From positions 558,001-622,000 of the forward strand of contig NZ_FWXT01000003.1 in the NCBI RefSeq assembly GCF_900176535.1: 64,000 nucleotides of DNA, read 5' to 3'. The position numbers and the translations under genes are program-made. This DNA comes from Pedobacter africanus (GTDB taxonomy: Bacteria; Bacteroidota; Bacteroidia; Sphingobacteriales; Sphingobacteriaceae). Numbering within the stretch: position 1 is the stretch's first letter; every line of letters begins with the position of its first letter. Shown here one piece after another: positions 51,306 to 61,388 of the stretch. The notes under the pieces were generated by a model that was given only the letters and a program-made list of their open reading frames with translations, made no database searches and was not told the origin of the DNA.

Positions 51306-52985
51306 TTATCCTGTCTGCGCTTTACGCTTTGAAGCCCTCCAGGGAATTATGGAGCCAAGCATGATGGCAATAGCAATTACAACTACCAGTGTAGTTGCTT
51401 TCGAAGTTATGAAAGCCAGCAGTAACAACAACACTGACATAAACAACAGGGAGAAGCTGATCATTTTCAGACCAAATACATTCTGTCTTTTGATGGCCTC
51501 CTGCTCCTCTGCATCAATATTTGTGGCGGCCTGTTTCTTTTCTGCTTTGTAAACCCTGTATCCTTCATAGTCGCTGCTAACGCTGATCTTTTTTCTCATG
51601 ATCAACTCATAGACCAGTAACATAAAGAACGGGAGCAGCACACCCAATAGCATTTCATTGGCCCTTGATAATTTATCTTCGCCAGTTAAAGGCAGAATGA
51701 TCTTGAATACCAGGTTTACCGAAAGCGATATCAATGTGATGTAAATGGTAGCCTTTCCGGAAAGGCGTTTGGAGAACAAAGACCAGATTGGCGGCAGCAA
51801 TAATGGCCCACCCGTTATCGCCCCTACACTAAGGGTAAATTCAACTATTCCACCTATATAAGGAACGCCCAGCGCAATCAGGATCATCAGCAAGCCAAAG
51901 AACCAGGATGAGGCGCGTGCCACAAACATGAGCTTTTTATCATCAGCACCGGGGTTTACGGATTCTTTGTAGATGTCGTTGGTAAAAACTGCCGATACTA
52001 CATTGAGCGCTGTATTGGCCGATGCCGAAGTGGAAAAATACATCCCTGTGAGCATTAAGCCCAGTAGTCCGGCAGGCAGCACCTGTTTACAAACCATAAT
52101 ATAGGCATTCTCTGCATCCAGTCCGGTCAGCGATGGATTCATCATTCTGTAGGCCATAGGTGGCAGCATCCACAACACCGGGCTTAAGATGTACAGTCCG
52201 GCAAAAAGGTAGGCTACTTTTGAAGCGCTTTTAGGCGCGTCTACGCTGGTATATCGTTGTACAAATGTCCAGTTGCCACCGATATAAAAGATGTGATAAA
52301 TGGCAAAGGCAAAGATGAAGCCCCAGGTATATTCACCATGAACCAGGTTAAAGAAATCCTCAGGGGCCTTGTCTATAAAAGCCTGAACGCCGCCTACCTC
52401 CTGAAACACCAGAGGCAGGATAATAAGCACGGCTGCAGTGAGTACCACAAATTGTAAGATATCGGTCACCATCACGGCCCATAAGCCGCCTACAGCTGTA
52501 TAGGAAATCATTAAGATCCCTAAAACAATGGTAACAGGTACCAATGGATAACCCAATGAAGCTGAAACCAGTATGGCTACAGAGTATAACACCGAGCCCT
52601 TGATGAACAGGGATACCAATGTAAAAATATAGATATAGCTTTTCTGAACTTTACTGCCCAGCCTTGCTTTTATAAATTCTGCCGCAGTAAGGTTACCCGT
52701 AGCCTTCCATCGGGGTGCCAGGTAAAGCCCTGTAATGATGGCACCAATGCACATGGTCCATTGAATGGTAATGGCTACCCATCCATGCTGATAGGCTATA
52801 GCCCCCCAGACTACAAAAGTCCCTGCAGAAAAGAAACTCATGAATAAGGACAGCCCTCCAATGAACCAGGGAACAGATTCACCACCAGCGAAAAACGATT
52901 TCAGGTTTCTTCCCGTCTTGGAAAAGCTGATGCCTACCAGCATAATGAAAACAGAAAAAATGACTACTACTGCGGTATCTATCAT
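51306..52985 (-). CDS. Sodium/solute symporter (SSS family)
   Basis: This 559-residue inner-membrane protein has about 13-14 helices and the SSS fold; FFAGGESVPWFIGGLSLFMSFFSAGTFV is the characteristic helix-1 region, followed by a typical GLWAVMVTDILQ segment. A charged cytoplasmic loop (about 475-505) precedes the last helices. SSS members carry sugars, sialic acid, amino acids or carboxylates with sodium. Position at the end of the GH97/SGNH locus suggests uptake of the sugar released there. It starts 3 bp after the FAD enzyme gene. Confidence 0.92.
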   Translation of the reverse strand: MIDTAVVVIFSVFIMLVGISFSKTGRNLKSFFAGGESVPWFIGGLSLFMSFFSAGTFVVWGAIAYQHGWVAITIQWTMCIGAIITGLYLAPRWKATGNLTAAEFIKARLGSKVQKSYIYIFTLVSLFIKGSVLYSVAILVSASLGYPLVPVTIVLGILMISYTAVGGLWAVMVTDILQFVVLTAAVLIILPLVFQEVGGVQAFIDKAPEDFFNLVHGEYTWGFIFAFAIYHIFYIGGNWTFVQRYTSVDAPKSASKVAYLFAGLYILSPVLWMLPPMAYRMMNPSLTGLDAENAYIMVCKQVLPAGLLGLMLTGMYFSTSASANTALNVVSAVFTNDIYKESVNPGADDKKLMFVARASSWFFGLLMILIALGVPYIGGIVEFTLSVGAITGGPLLLPPIWSLFSKRLSGKATIYITLISLSVNLVFKIILPLTGEDKLSRANEMLLGVLLPFFMLLVYELIMRKKISVSSDYEGYRVYKAEKKQAATNIDAEEQEAIKRQNVFGLKMISFSLLFMSVLLLLLAFITSKATTLVVVIAIAIMLGSIIPWRASKRKAQTG

Positions 52986-52988
52986 GAT

Positions 52989-55286
52989 TTAGTGTGATTT
53001 AAATGAATAACATCTCAATGAAAACAAGGAGGCTGGTACATCGTCTGATGGATGTTCCAATATAACTTTTAGTTTTTTAGTTTCTACAGGAGATTCGAAC
53101 AGAATTTCATTGCGGGTATGGTAATTGTCCTTTTTCTGGTAAACTACCCGCCCCTGTTCATCCTCAATATGGTAATTTCTTACACAAAATGGCATTACCG
53201 TTTCGGGGTGTGTCATTAGTACAGATTCCATCGGATGATCTGTATCTGTATCGAATACCAGGTCAATTCTGTCGATAGACCGGAACTCTTCCCATGATAC
53301 TTCAATAACGGGTGCCCGATCAGCCAGCTCCGCTACCCAGGCATTGGGTTGCAGGGTCGGTCGGTCTGCCCCGTTGCTAAGCTGATCTGCGGTGAAGGCA
53401 TGGACTACTTCCCGAAACTGTAAGGCAATGTTCTGACCTTCAGGCCTTCTTTGCGGGCACCAGAATTCAAAACTCTCTACCCCGGAGCCTTCAGGTGCTA
53501 CCTGTTTTCCATTATTGGAAACAGCCTTGTTTACCCCATTAAAGACCGAAAGTATTCCTGTAACCCTTTCATGGGAATAGGCCAGCTGTACTTTCTCATT
53601 GATCAGAAAGCATACGAAAACATACTGTTGTTTGTCAATAACAACATCAAAATCAATATTTACCTCCTGCTCTCCGGGCTGCAGCTCAACCTGTTTTACA
53701 GCAACTATGGTATCGGGAGTGAAGCCTCCGTATTTGCTGCTGATCCGCAGCTCTACATTTACCTTTGTTGCCGCATCGGCTTTGAGTAAAGCAGTAAAGG
53801 AAGGGAAACGGCCAGGCTGGACCGGCAGCATCTGGCCCGCAGCAATGGACAGCCGTTTTAACAGGTAATTGTCCCTGCTGAAACCTCTAAAAGCCAGATT
53901 TGAACTAGACTGGATATGGGCATCCCTTACCAGGTCATCTTTATCTTCAAAATTTACATCAGGTATGTATTGCCCTGTTTTTAGCAGTTCTTTTTGCAAA
54001 ACAGGTATGTAATTTTCGCTGTACAATTCGGCAGGCATTTTTTTGTATTTCAGGCATAGCGCTGCTGCTACCGCAGTCGCCTGCGCCACATAGGCACAGG
54101 TGGCCATCACCCTGGTACCGCCAAAAGCCACATGGCTCACACTGATGATCCGGCCGGCCAGGAAGAGGTTTTTGATGTTCCTGCTGTAAAGTGATCGGTA
54201 AGGAATCTGGAAGATACCTTTGCTATGCCACTGGTTACATGGCGAGCGATCGCTGAACACACCGTCGGCCGGATGGAGGTCTATAGACCAGCCCCCGTAA
54301 GCCACTCCATCTTCATGTATTTTCTGTTCAATCAGATCCGATTGCGAAAGGATATAATCCCCCTCAAACCGGCGGCTTTCCCGTTTGCCTGGAACCATGC
54401 CAACCCATTCCAAAGTATAGTTTTCGGCCTCGGGAAATTTACCCGAGTTTTTAATGTAATCCCATACCCCATAAATCACTTTCCATAACTCCCATTTGAT
54501 CTGCTCGGTATCGTGCACAGTATCCATGCGTCCGCCATGTTCTACCCACCATAATTTACAGCCATGCTCTTTTGCATTAAAATTCCTGTACCGTGGTATT
54601 TCCTTCTGTACATCCATTGCAAATTCGGGAGCGGTAAAGCGTACCGGTTTTCCCGTATCTTTGGTATAAAAGTAAAGCGAATGTCCCAGCAGTTCACCAT
54701 AGCTGGCATCCGGCGCCATCGGTTCGTTAAATTCCCCGGCGGGTTCTGCCCCCATTCTGAATGCCGCACCAGAAAGAAAGCCCACAATGCCATCACCAGA
54801 TGCATCACAGAATAAAGGAGCTTTAATTACATATTCAGTAGAATTCTGGCTGCAGAAAGCTTTAATACCATCTATCTCATCGCCTTTACTTTTAATCACT
54901 TCATACACCGCTGTGTTGAGCAGTAAGGTAATGTTAGGTTCCTGTTTCACCTTATTCAACAGGATCATGTCCAGTATTACAGGGTTCCCTTCAGGGTTCC
55001 GATAGGTATTCTCGACCAGGAGTTCATCTATTAAGCCGCCTTCCCTGCTCCAGCGGTTGTTATTGCCCATATGCGAGGTGGCACCCAATATCCATAGCCT
55101 TACCTCGCTGGAAGCGTTGCCGCCCAGTACAGGCCGGTCTTGCACCAGTGTTACTTTTAATCCTTGTCTGGCTGCTGTAATGGCAGCACATACGCCCGAC
55201 ATACCGCCACCAATTATGGCAAAATCTGTATTACATGTTTCAATCTTTAAACTACGGCTCCCCCGCTCTGCGTCTATTCGTATCAT
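52989..55286 (-). CDS. FAD-dependent oxidoreductase with C-terminal beta domain
   Basis: The protein has 765 residues. The FAD-binding Rossmann motif IGGGMSGVCAA (Gly26-x-Gly28-x2-Gly31) is followed by the GGNASSEVRLW segment of PF12831-type oxidoreductases and by the late AGRIISVSHVAFGGTRVMATCAYVAQATAVAA segment. Residues about 470-765 form one or two beta-sandwich domains, unusual for a plain flavoprotein. No signal peptide is apparent. Such enzymes recur in Pedobacter and Bacteroides sugar loci next to symporters; a role in oxidising a sugar or uronate is inferred only. Confidence 0.82.
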   Translation of the reverse strand: MIRIDAERGSRSLKIETCNTDFAIIGGGMSGVCAAITAARQGLKVTLVQDRPVLGGNASSEVRLWILGATSHMGNNNRWSREGGLIDELLVENTYRNPEGNPVILDMILLNKVKQEPNITLLLNTAVYEVIKSKGDEIDGIKAFCSQNSTEYVIKAPLFCDASGDGIVGFLSGAAFRMGAEPAGEFNEPMAPDASYGELLGHSLYFYTKDTGKPVRFTAPEFAMDVQKEIPRYRNFNAKEHGCKLWWVEHGGRMDTVHDTEQIKWELWKVIYGVWDYIKNSGKFPEAENYTLEWVGMVPGKRESRRFEGDYILSQSDLIEQKIHEDGVAYGGWSIDLHPADGVFSDRSPCNQWHSKGIFQIPYRSLYSRNIKNLFLAGRIISVSHVAFGGTRVMATCAYVAQATAVAAALCLKYKKMPAELYSENYIPVLQKELLKTGQYIPDVNFEDKDDLVRDAHIQSSSNLAFRGFSRDNYLLKRLSIAAGQMLPVQPGRFPSFTALLKADAATKVNVELRISSKYGGFTPDTIVAVKQVELQPGEQEVNIDFDVVIDKQQYVFVCFLINEKVQLAYSHERVTGILSVFNGVNKAVSNNGKQVAPEGSGVESFEFWCPQRRPEGQNIALQFREVVHAFTADQLSNGADRPTLQPNAWVAELADRAPVIEVSWEEFRSIDRIDLVFDTDTDHPMESVLMTHPETVMPFCVRNYHIEDEQGRVVYQKKDNYHTRNEILFESPVETKKLKVILEHPSDDVPASLFSLRCYSFKSH

Positions 55287-55302
55287 TACTTTATTTTTTT
55301 AG

Positions 55303-58134
55303 TTATCTGCCTATTTCTGTTTCTCCGGATTTCACCAGTTTTCCATTCTTGTCCATTAGCTCCAGGTAAAAACGAACCGGCTTATCCTGATCAACCGGAA
55401 CGGTAAATTCAAAGGGGTATTCATTTTTGTCCGCTGCAACTTCAGTTTTTCCATCTATCTTGTATATTAGTCTGGCTTTCTTCCATTTGGTGTCATCTTC
55501 CTGAAGAAATACATATAGCTTTTGTGCATAGGCACCCAGCTTAAACAACAAGGCTTTGGCATCTCCTTCCGGGATATCCGCATAGTCGCTTCTTTTATCC
55601 TTTCTTACATTCAGTATCCGGTCCTGAAAGCTGCTGCTGATTTTTACACCCGTGATGGCCAGGGCGGTCATTCCGCCTGCGGGAACACTGACCTGAAAGC
55701 AGCCGTCTTTTAAAGAGGAGGGCTTTTCTGCTGAAGAAAGCATGCGGACCGTGCTGCCTGTAGAAATACCAACCCTGGAGGCATCTACAGCAACTTGTGT
55801 ATTTATAGTATTTTGCGATTGGTTCATAAAGGCAAGTAACAAGGTGTCGCCTTTTTTTGCACTGATATAGTTTAATGCGATGTTGTCTATGCGAAGCAAA
55901 CGTGAGGGCATCCATAGCTGTACATTTTCAAAGGGAAAGAACTTCCCTTTTTTTGCCCCATAGAACTTATTCTGCAGGTAAGCATAACCTTCAATATAAT
56001 CGCTGGGGAAGTCTATCCTGCCCTTGCTTTTTACATAGGCATCGGAAACCAGGTAGTCTACAAACATAGAGGCCATCGGCAGGATATGGTTGTAATGAAA
56101 GGAGTTTACGCTCTGTTCTTTGTGTTCATGAAGCGGAAAATCGGCTTTTTCGTAAGCGGTAGTCCGCTCGGTATTCATATGGTAACCCGGAAAGCTTTCA
56201 GAGCGCCCAACAATAGATGCTTTGGCCACATTCATCAGAAAAAGGTCGTTGGTATAGTAGCCTATCCTTAACAGCCAGGGTGCGTAGGTCGACATAAAAA
56301 TCCCCCTGTGCCCGGTTGAAGTACCGGAAGATTCGGACGTAAGCCCCATTTCAGAAAGTCTCCATGCCGGAACTTTTTCTTCCGGATAATACATCTGCTG
56401 GTGCCCTTTTGATTTGAGGTACCAGTACATCGGCGCCTTTCCACCCTTATTTACCCTAACCAGGTCATCCGGTATCTGTGGGGCCATCCAGGTAAACAAG
56501 GTATAATGCCGGGCCCCGTCCTGGGCGGCATTGAGGTAACGGCGCTCACCTGTGAGTTCGTATAATTCCAGTAAGGCCGACCAGTTATTGGTAAATGTTG
56601 GCCAGAAAAAGTTGAAGCTGAACAGCGGATCCCCAAACTGGCTGATCCTGGTATCCACCCTTTCTTTGAGGTATTGGTCGGCCAGCGACTTGGTTAAACT
56701 CAAATAGGAAGAGTCGGAGGTCAGTTTAAACATAAACATGGCATTTACCCAGTTCCGTCCTTTCTGCTCCTCATCCAGGTTCCTGATGCGCGCGGTTCCG
56801 AATTCTTTTTCGGCCATTGCGGTATAGAAAGAATTGTTTCGGCCAAAAACGGCCGACAAAACCTGGAGTTCTGATAGCGGGGCAATAGGCCCTCTCAGTT
56901 TTCTGGATGGAGATTGAATTTTCTGGTTACTGTCAATCGCAAACAGGAATTTCTCTCGCGACAGCATAAATTCCATTAAAGGGTATGCCCGTTTGTCGAA
57001 CATTTCCTGATCGTCCCTTACAATAGACAGCTCCAGGGGGTTCAGGCTCGAAACATTTTTTACAGCCCCTGGTACATCTGTTGAGTAGGCAAAGCCTTTC
57101 AGGCTGTCTACAAACCAGGCATATCTTGTTTTCGAGTAATCAATCAGATTGTCCAGCGTGGTATTCATAGAAACGGTGGCATTACTCCGGTAATCCTTAA
57201 AACCAAATACAGCCGTCGCGATCCGTTCATAAGTTTTGGTAATACTTAATGGCTCCACAATCAGGTTCATCGAAAATTCAAAAACCTGGCCCGCTTTCAT
57301 TTGTGAATGGATACCACCCGGCATAGGTGCAAAGACCTGGGGCTGCAGTTCGGATTTACGGTTTAACAAGGCAATGCCAAACTGGCTGTTGTTCAATAAG
57401 GGTAAAGGCTGGAAAGGCAGGTGCCTGGACCCAGCCAGCACACCTATGGAATTGTAGCCATCGTTTACCAGCGTGGTTGGGCTTGTGGCCATAAAGGCCG
57501 GTGTAAGATAAGGCTGTAAAGGGGCCCGCCTTTCGGTCCAGATGAGCGGCTGCCATAGTTCTTTCGCTTCATCGTTTTTAAAAGAGGGAGCGCCAATATA
57601 ACCCACACTAAAAAAGCCGGCTTTTTTGGCTACGAATGAAAATTCAATTTTAGGATAGGGTTTACTGCTTTTAACAATCCATGCGCTTAGTGTAAAATAG
57701 GCATGTTCCGGAAATATAAAGTATGTAGTATCTCTGCTGTTAACCGTTTTAATGGCACTCAAAAAATAGTTTGTTCCAGCCTGATAGATATTGGCTGTGC
57801 GGTTCTGCGTGGCACTTCTTAATATTTTATCGTCAAATCCATCTCCGGCAACACTGATGTTTACGTTTTGCTGTTGATAATCGGCTAGTTTTGGATCCGC
57901 AGTTGTCCAGGTAGGGATATTGTAGGATACCTTTTTTAGCCCTGACGGCTTTAAGGCCAGTTCGGGATCTTTGTCATTATAAACCACTACAAAATCGGGT
58001 TTAAATAAATAAGTTTTACCCTTAGAGGTCACTTTAAAACCTTTAATGTCCGGGGCCTTTTGTCCGCTTACCTGCGCACAGAAACAGCAGCTAATGGATA
58101 AGCAAAGGACTTTAATATATATCGCTGTTTTCAT
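55303..58134 (-). CDS. Large exported protein of unrecognised family, possible toroid glycosidase or lyase
   Basis: The protein has 943 residues with a signal peptide (about 1-25, QVSGQ). Residues 30-310 are beta-rich; 330-700 are helical with paired-helix spacing and many Trp/His residues (WVNAMFMFKLTSDSSYL, FNFFWPTFTNNW, HYNHILPMASMFVDYL), as in an alpha/alpha toroid of polysaccharide lyases or glycosidases; the last 200 residues are beta-sandwich. It resembles the product of 61375-64000 across this whole span (shared APWLLR/APHLLR, FPGYH/YPGYY, YNHILP/YHHIPP). Active residues cannot be assigned. It lies between a GH97 and an FAD enzyme gene and most likely acts on the same saccharide. Confidence 0.6.
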   Translation of the reverse strand: MKTAIYIKVLCLSISCCFCAQVSGQKAPDIKGFKVTSKGKTYLFKPDFVVVYNDKDPELALKPSGLKKVSYNIPTWTTADPKLADYQQQNVNISVAGDGFDDKILRSATQNRTANIYQAGTNYFLSAIKTVNSRDTTYFIFPEHAYFTLSAWIVKSSKPYPKIEFSFVAKKAGFFSVGYIGAPSFKNDEAKELWQPLIWTERRAPLQPYLTPAFMATSPTTLVNDGYNSIGVLAGSRHLPFQPLPLLNNSQFGIALLNRKSELQPQVFAPMPGGIHSQMKAGQVFEFSMNLIVEPLSITKTYERIATAVFGFKDYRSNATVSMNTTLDNLIDYSKTRYAWFVDSLKGFAYSTDVPGAVKNVSSLNPLELSIVRDDQEMFDKRAYPLMEFMLSREKFLFAIDSNQKIQSPSRKLRGPIAPLSELQVLSAVFGRNNSFYTAMAEKEFGTARIRNLDEEQKGRNWVNAMFMFKLTSDSSYLSLTKSLADQYLKERVDTRISQFGDPLFSFNFFWPTFTNNWSALLELYELTGERRYLNAAQDGARHYTLFTWMAPQIPDDLVRVNKGGKAPMYWYLKSKGHQQMYYPEEKVPAWRLSEMGLTSESSGTSTGHRGIFMSTYAPWLLRIGYYTNDLFLMNVAKASIVGRSESFPGYHMNTERTTAYEKADFPLHEHKEQSVNSFHYNHILPMASMFVDYLVSDAYVKSKGRIDFPSDYIEGYAYLQNKFYGAKKGKFFPFENVQLWMPSRLLRIDNIALNYISAKKGDTLLLAFMNQSQNTINTQVAVDASRVGISTGSTVRMLSSAEKPSSLKDGCFQVSVPAGGMTALAITGVKISSSFQDRILNVRKDKRSDYADIPEGDAKALLFKLGAYAQKLYVFLQEDDTKWKKARLIYKIDGKTEVAADKNEYPFEFTVPVDQDKPVRFYLELMDKNGKLVKSGETEIGR

Positions 58135-58140
58135 ATCACA

Positions 58141-60030
58141 TTATTTTTTTGGTGTCAACCTGATCACAAGTCCTCCCGCGGCAGGAATGCTTACTTTCTT
58201 TTTGTTGAGCAGGGCAGGAATGGCCAGGGCAGAAGAAAATGCCCCTCCTGTATCGCTGATAACCATTGCGGTATAGGCCGAAAGATCTTCGATAAAGGAT
58301 AAATCCAGTCCAATGTCCTGTGCTTTATCAAGTCCGTTGATGGCGGCTATATACCAATCAGTCCCTTTCTTTTTAGCCAGAATAGCACAACGGCCTATAT
58401 CACTTCCATCCAAAACCTGTGTTTTGTCCCATGTGGTAGGTAAATCCCGCAACAGCGGAAGGATAGGCCGGTACAGACTGTCTTCCAGAAGCCTTACCGG
58501 ATTTTCGGCAACACACTGAAAGGGTGAATCGAACAGGTAAAGCAAGGCCAGCTGATGCGTAAGTGTAGTGGACGCCCTTTTGGAAAAAAGGGCAGGTGTA
58601 TAGTCTGCATGACCCATAATGAACCTGGTAAAAGGCAATGCCGCATTGTGCCATGCCGGTATGGGCTCGTTCATGATGTTCAGTTCCATACCCCTGATCC
58701 CCTCTCTGGTCATCTCATTCGGATAGGTACGGTACTCACCGCTGGATGTCTGGCAGCCATGAAAGTTGACCATCAGCTTTTTCTTTGCGGTGGCTTTTAG
58801 AAAGGCAATCTCAAAGTCGATCAGCTCTTTTGCCTCACTGTTCATGAAATCTATTTTAATTCCTGCAACCCCTAACCGGCTTAATGTATCCAGAAAGGCA
58901 TCCCTGTACGCTTCATCCCGCAAAAACTTCGAATCCTTCCATACCCATACCCCTATCTTCTGTTTATGCCCATAATGTATCAGGTCTTTTAGTACCTCCC
59001 ATTTTTGTTTCCATTTAGCTTCCCATCCGTCATCAATCAGGGTATAAGTATAATTGAGCTGTGCAGCAGCATCGATAATTTTCTTTTCTGCTGCAGGTTC
59101 GAGGTAATTTTCATCCCTGCTGATCCAGCTCCAGGCACTCTTACCCGGTTTGATATAATCCGTATTTTTAAATAGCAGACTGTCTGGTTTTGCATTTAAG
59201 GCCTCAACAATGGTTTGATTGACCAATGCATTCAGGTCTTTTGCCCAGCCAATGATGCGCCAGGGTGTAAAGGAAAGCTGACCTGCCGATACATCAAATC
59301 CTTTATTTCCTTCGGTAAAGTCTACAGTTAGTTTGTTCTTATTTGCCTTCAGCCGCATGCCGCTGTAGCTTTGCAACGCTGCCTCTGTTATGAAAAGGTA
59401 GCTTTGGTCTGTCAGCCTGGCTACGAGTGGCTTGCCTTGAACCGGGCCGGTAGGACTGATCTTATCCAGGCTGTCAAGCCGGGTCTGGGTCCATAAACCA
59501 GCATAGGATTTGAGTTTCCAGTTATTTGTCCGCTCAAAGAACCATACCCGTGCATTTCCATCCAATACAAAGCTCGTTTGTTCAGCGTTGATATGTGCTT
59601 GACCGGTAGGTAGTTGGTAGCGAATGGCATAGCCCTCGTCAAATACGGCAAGCTCGATCAGGCTTTTCCCAATCCCGATACGGTATTTCTTGTATATCGT
59701 ATTCCTGGCCTGATGGTTATGCCGTAGCAGCGAAAAAGATTCATTTACGGTACTGCTGTCAATCAGCAGCGGCTTAGCTGCAGGGTCTAATAAAGGTTTG
59801 CCAGCTATGGTTAAGCCCAATCGGGATGGATATACCAGTACCTGATTTTTTGAAGAGAACGTATAATAGAAGCCCTTACCCCCATTCCCGTAAATGCTTA
59901 CAATTAAGGCAGAAGAGGGACTTTTAAGCACCAATGGTTTTTCCGCGGCCCGGCTCAAATCCGCTGTATAAGTGATTAAACTCAATGCAGCTAAAATATA
60001 ACTCCCTGTTTTCCTGATCAGCTGTTTCAT
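58141..60030 (-). CDS. GH97 alpha-glycosidase, retaining type
   Basis: This 629-residue exported enzyme has a signal peptide (about 1-28), a N-terminal beta super-sandwich (30-290), a TIM barrel (about 300-570) and a C-terminal beta domain. Barrel landmarks are TLIDDGW, GVWVWKDS, GIKIDFMNS with Asp394, NFHGC and RGMELN with Glu449. An Asp at the KIDF position marks the retaining, alpha-galactosidase-like branch, whereas the inverting SusB branch uses glutamates elsewhere. Specificity is inferred. It starts within a 4-nt ATGA overlap with the SGNH hydrolase stop. Confidence 0.88.
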   Translation of the reverse strand: MKQLIRKTGSYILAALSLITYTADLSRAAEKPLVLKSPSSALIVSIYGNGGKGFYYTFSSKNQVLVYPSRLGLTIAGKPLLDPAAKPLLIDSSTVNESFSLLRHNHQARNTIYKKYRIGIGKSLIELAVFDEGYAIRYQLPTGQAHINAEQTSFVLDGNARVWFFERTNNWKLKSYAGLWTQTRLDSLDKISPTGPVQGKPLVARLTDQSYLFITEAALQSYSGMRLKANKNKLTVDFTEGNKGFDVSAGQLSFTPWRIIGWAKDLNALVNQTIVEALNAKPDSLLFKNTDYIKPGKSAWSWISRDENYLEPAAEKKIIDAAAQLNYTYTLIDDGWEAKWKQKWEVLKDLIHYGHKQKIGVWVWKDSKFLRDEAYRDAFLDTLSRLGVAGIKIDFMNSEAKELIDFEIAFLKATAKKKLMVNFHGCQTSSGEYRTYPNEMTREGIRGMELNIMNEPIPAWHNAALPFTRFIMGHADYTPALFSKRASTTLTHQLALLYLFDSPFQCVAENPVRLLEDSLYRPILPLLRDLPTTWDKTQVLDGSDIGRCAILAKKKGTDWYIAAINGLDKAQDIGLDLSFIEDLSAYTAMVISDTGGAFSSALAIPALLNKKKVSIPAAGGLVIRLTPKK

Positions 60031-61388
60031 TTCAGTAATGTTCCCCTTAATAAAATCCGTCCGATATAGGCGACTGTCTGATCGTATTTTTCCGGATGCG
60101 CGATGATATCCGCCCTTTTGTCTTCAGGTAAGATCATGCGCTTATCGGCTTTCTGTCCAGACAGTAGCACTTCTACCAAATGGTTGCCCCTGGATACTTC
60201 AATTACTTCGAACTGCCCCCGGTAGCGGTTATTACAAAAGCCGTTGAACCTGTTCATCAGTTTTACCGGTTTTCCATCTACAATCCATTCCAGCTGTCCG
60301 GCTTCAGGTCCGCCAATGTCAAAAACCCCCAGCATATCGCCATTGAAACGAAACCTGAACCTGGCTCCAGGTTTACTTGCACTAAGTACCTCTGAAAACC
60401 AGGAAGAGAACTTCTTAAGGTTTGGGTCTTCTGCTGTTGGAACCAATTGCCAGCCCTGGTTCTCAGCAGCAAAAACGGATGGATCTATCATCGTTGCCTC
60501 ATCCCAATTGGTGGTAATCAATGGGTCGGGTAATTCTTTCTTTTTCGGCTGCTGTACGGTTTCTATTTTTTTGAATGCCCGGGCAATAGCTGCCGCATAT
60601 AGTTTTCCTCCAGCTGTTGAAGGGTGTATGCCATCCTCAGAAAACAGGATTTTATCCTGATCAGCCTGGCTTCCCTTCCAGATCAGCTTTCCGGCAGCTT
60701 CCAGATCAGCCGCCTCCATACCCAGATTTATAGAAGGAAGGCCGTAATGTGTAGCAACCTTTTCAAGCCCCTTTATATTTGGAGGGAGTTCATTTCGCTG
60801 ATAAAAGACAGTCTGCCCATTTAAAATGGTATAGAGCAAACAAATTGCCGTATTGGGGTTTGCTTTGATCGTTTGGCGCACCATCCCTTCCATGCCGGGA
60901 GCATAGGCCCCGTTGACCGCAAATTCTATGAAAATTAAGTCGGGCTGATGTCTGAGTACCTGTTCCTTTATCCGGAAAGCCCCCAAATCTGTTCCTGTAC
61001 CCGACACTCCGGCATTGATCCACTGAAAGCTGACCTGAGGATAAGCCTGCTCCAGGTACTGGGCGGTTTGCAGACGGTAACCCAAATTTGCCTGGGTGAT
61101 GCTACCCCCAATGAAGGCCACCAGGACCTTCTTGCCCTTATTTAGTTTTTCAAAGAAAGCCGGAAAGCCCTCTCTTACTTTACATTCAAGGCTGTTGTTA
61201 AAATTTCCAGGCTCAACTGAAGGGATTCCGGAAACAGCAGTATCAAAAAAGATGGGTGAAGCACCGGCCTGCGAAGCCGCAATTTTTGTACGCTCATCAG
61301 CATTTTGGGCAAATGCCATTGCCGGTAGCAGCAGGCAACCCAGCAATGCAGTTTTAAACCCGCTTAGGGAAGTTTTATTCGTTACCAT
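60027..61388 (-). CDS. SGNH/GDSL hydrolase, secreted esterase
   Basis: The protein has about 453 residues from the Met at 61388, which directly begins a signal peptide (ending PAMAFAQ); a Met at 61421 would overlap the upstream gene by 47 bp. The catalytic domain shows FIGGSIT with the nucleophile Ser, a VSGTGTD turn, an AVNG segment and a DGIHPS triad Asp-His motif. The C-terminal 150 residues form a beta domain (FRFRFNGDMLGVFDIGGPE). It probably removes acetyl or other acyl groups from the saccharide used by this locus. Confidence 0.85.
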   Translation of the reverse strand: MVTNKTSLSGFKTALLGCLLLPAMAFAQNADERTKIAASQAGASPIFFDTAVSGIPSVEPGNFNNSLECKVREGFPAFFEKLNKGKKVLVAFIGGSITQANLGYRLQTAQYLEQAYPQVSFQWINAGVSGTGTDLGAFRIKEQVLRHQPDLIFIEFAVNGAYAPGMEGMVRQTIKANPNTAICLLYTILNGQTVFYQRNELPPNIKGLEKVATHYGLPSINLGMEAADLEAAGKLIWKGSQADQDKILFSEDGIHPSTAGGKLYAAAIARAFKKIETVQQPKKKELPDPLITTNWDEATMIDPSVFAAENQGWQLVPTAEDPNLKKFSSWFSEVLSASKPGARFRFRFNGDMLGVFDIGGPEAGQLEWIVDGKPVKLMNRFNGFCNNRYRGQFEVIEVSRGNHLVEVLLSGQKADKRMILPEDKRADIIAHPEKYDQTVAYIGRILLRGTLLK

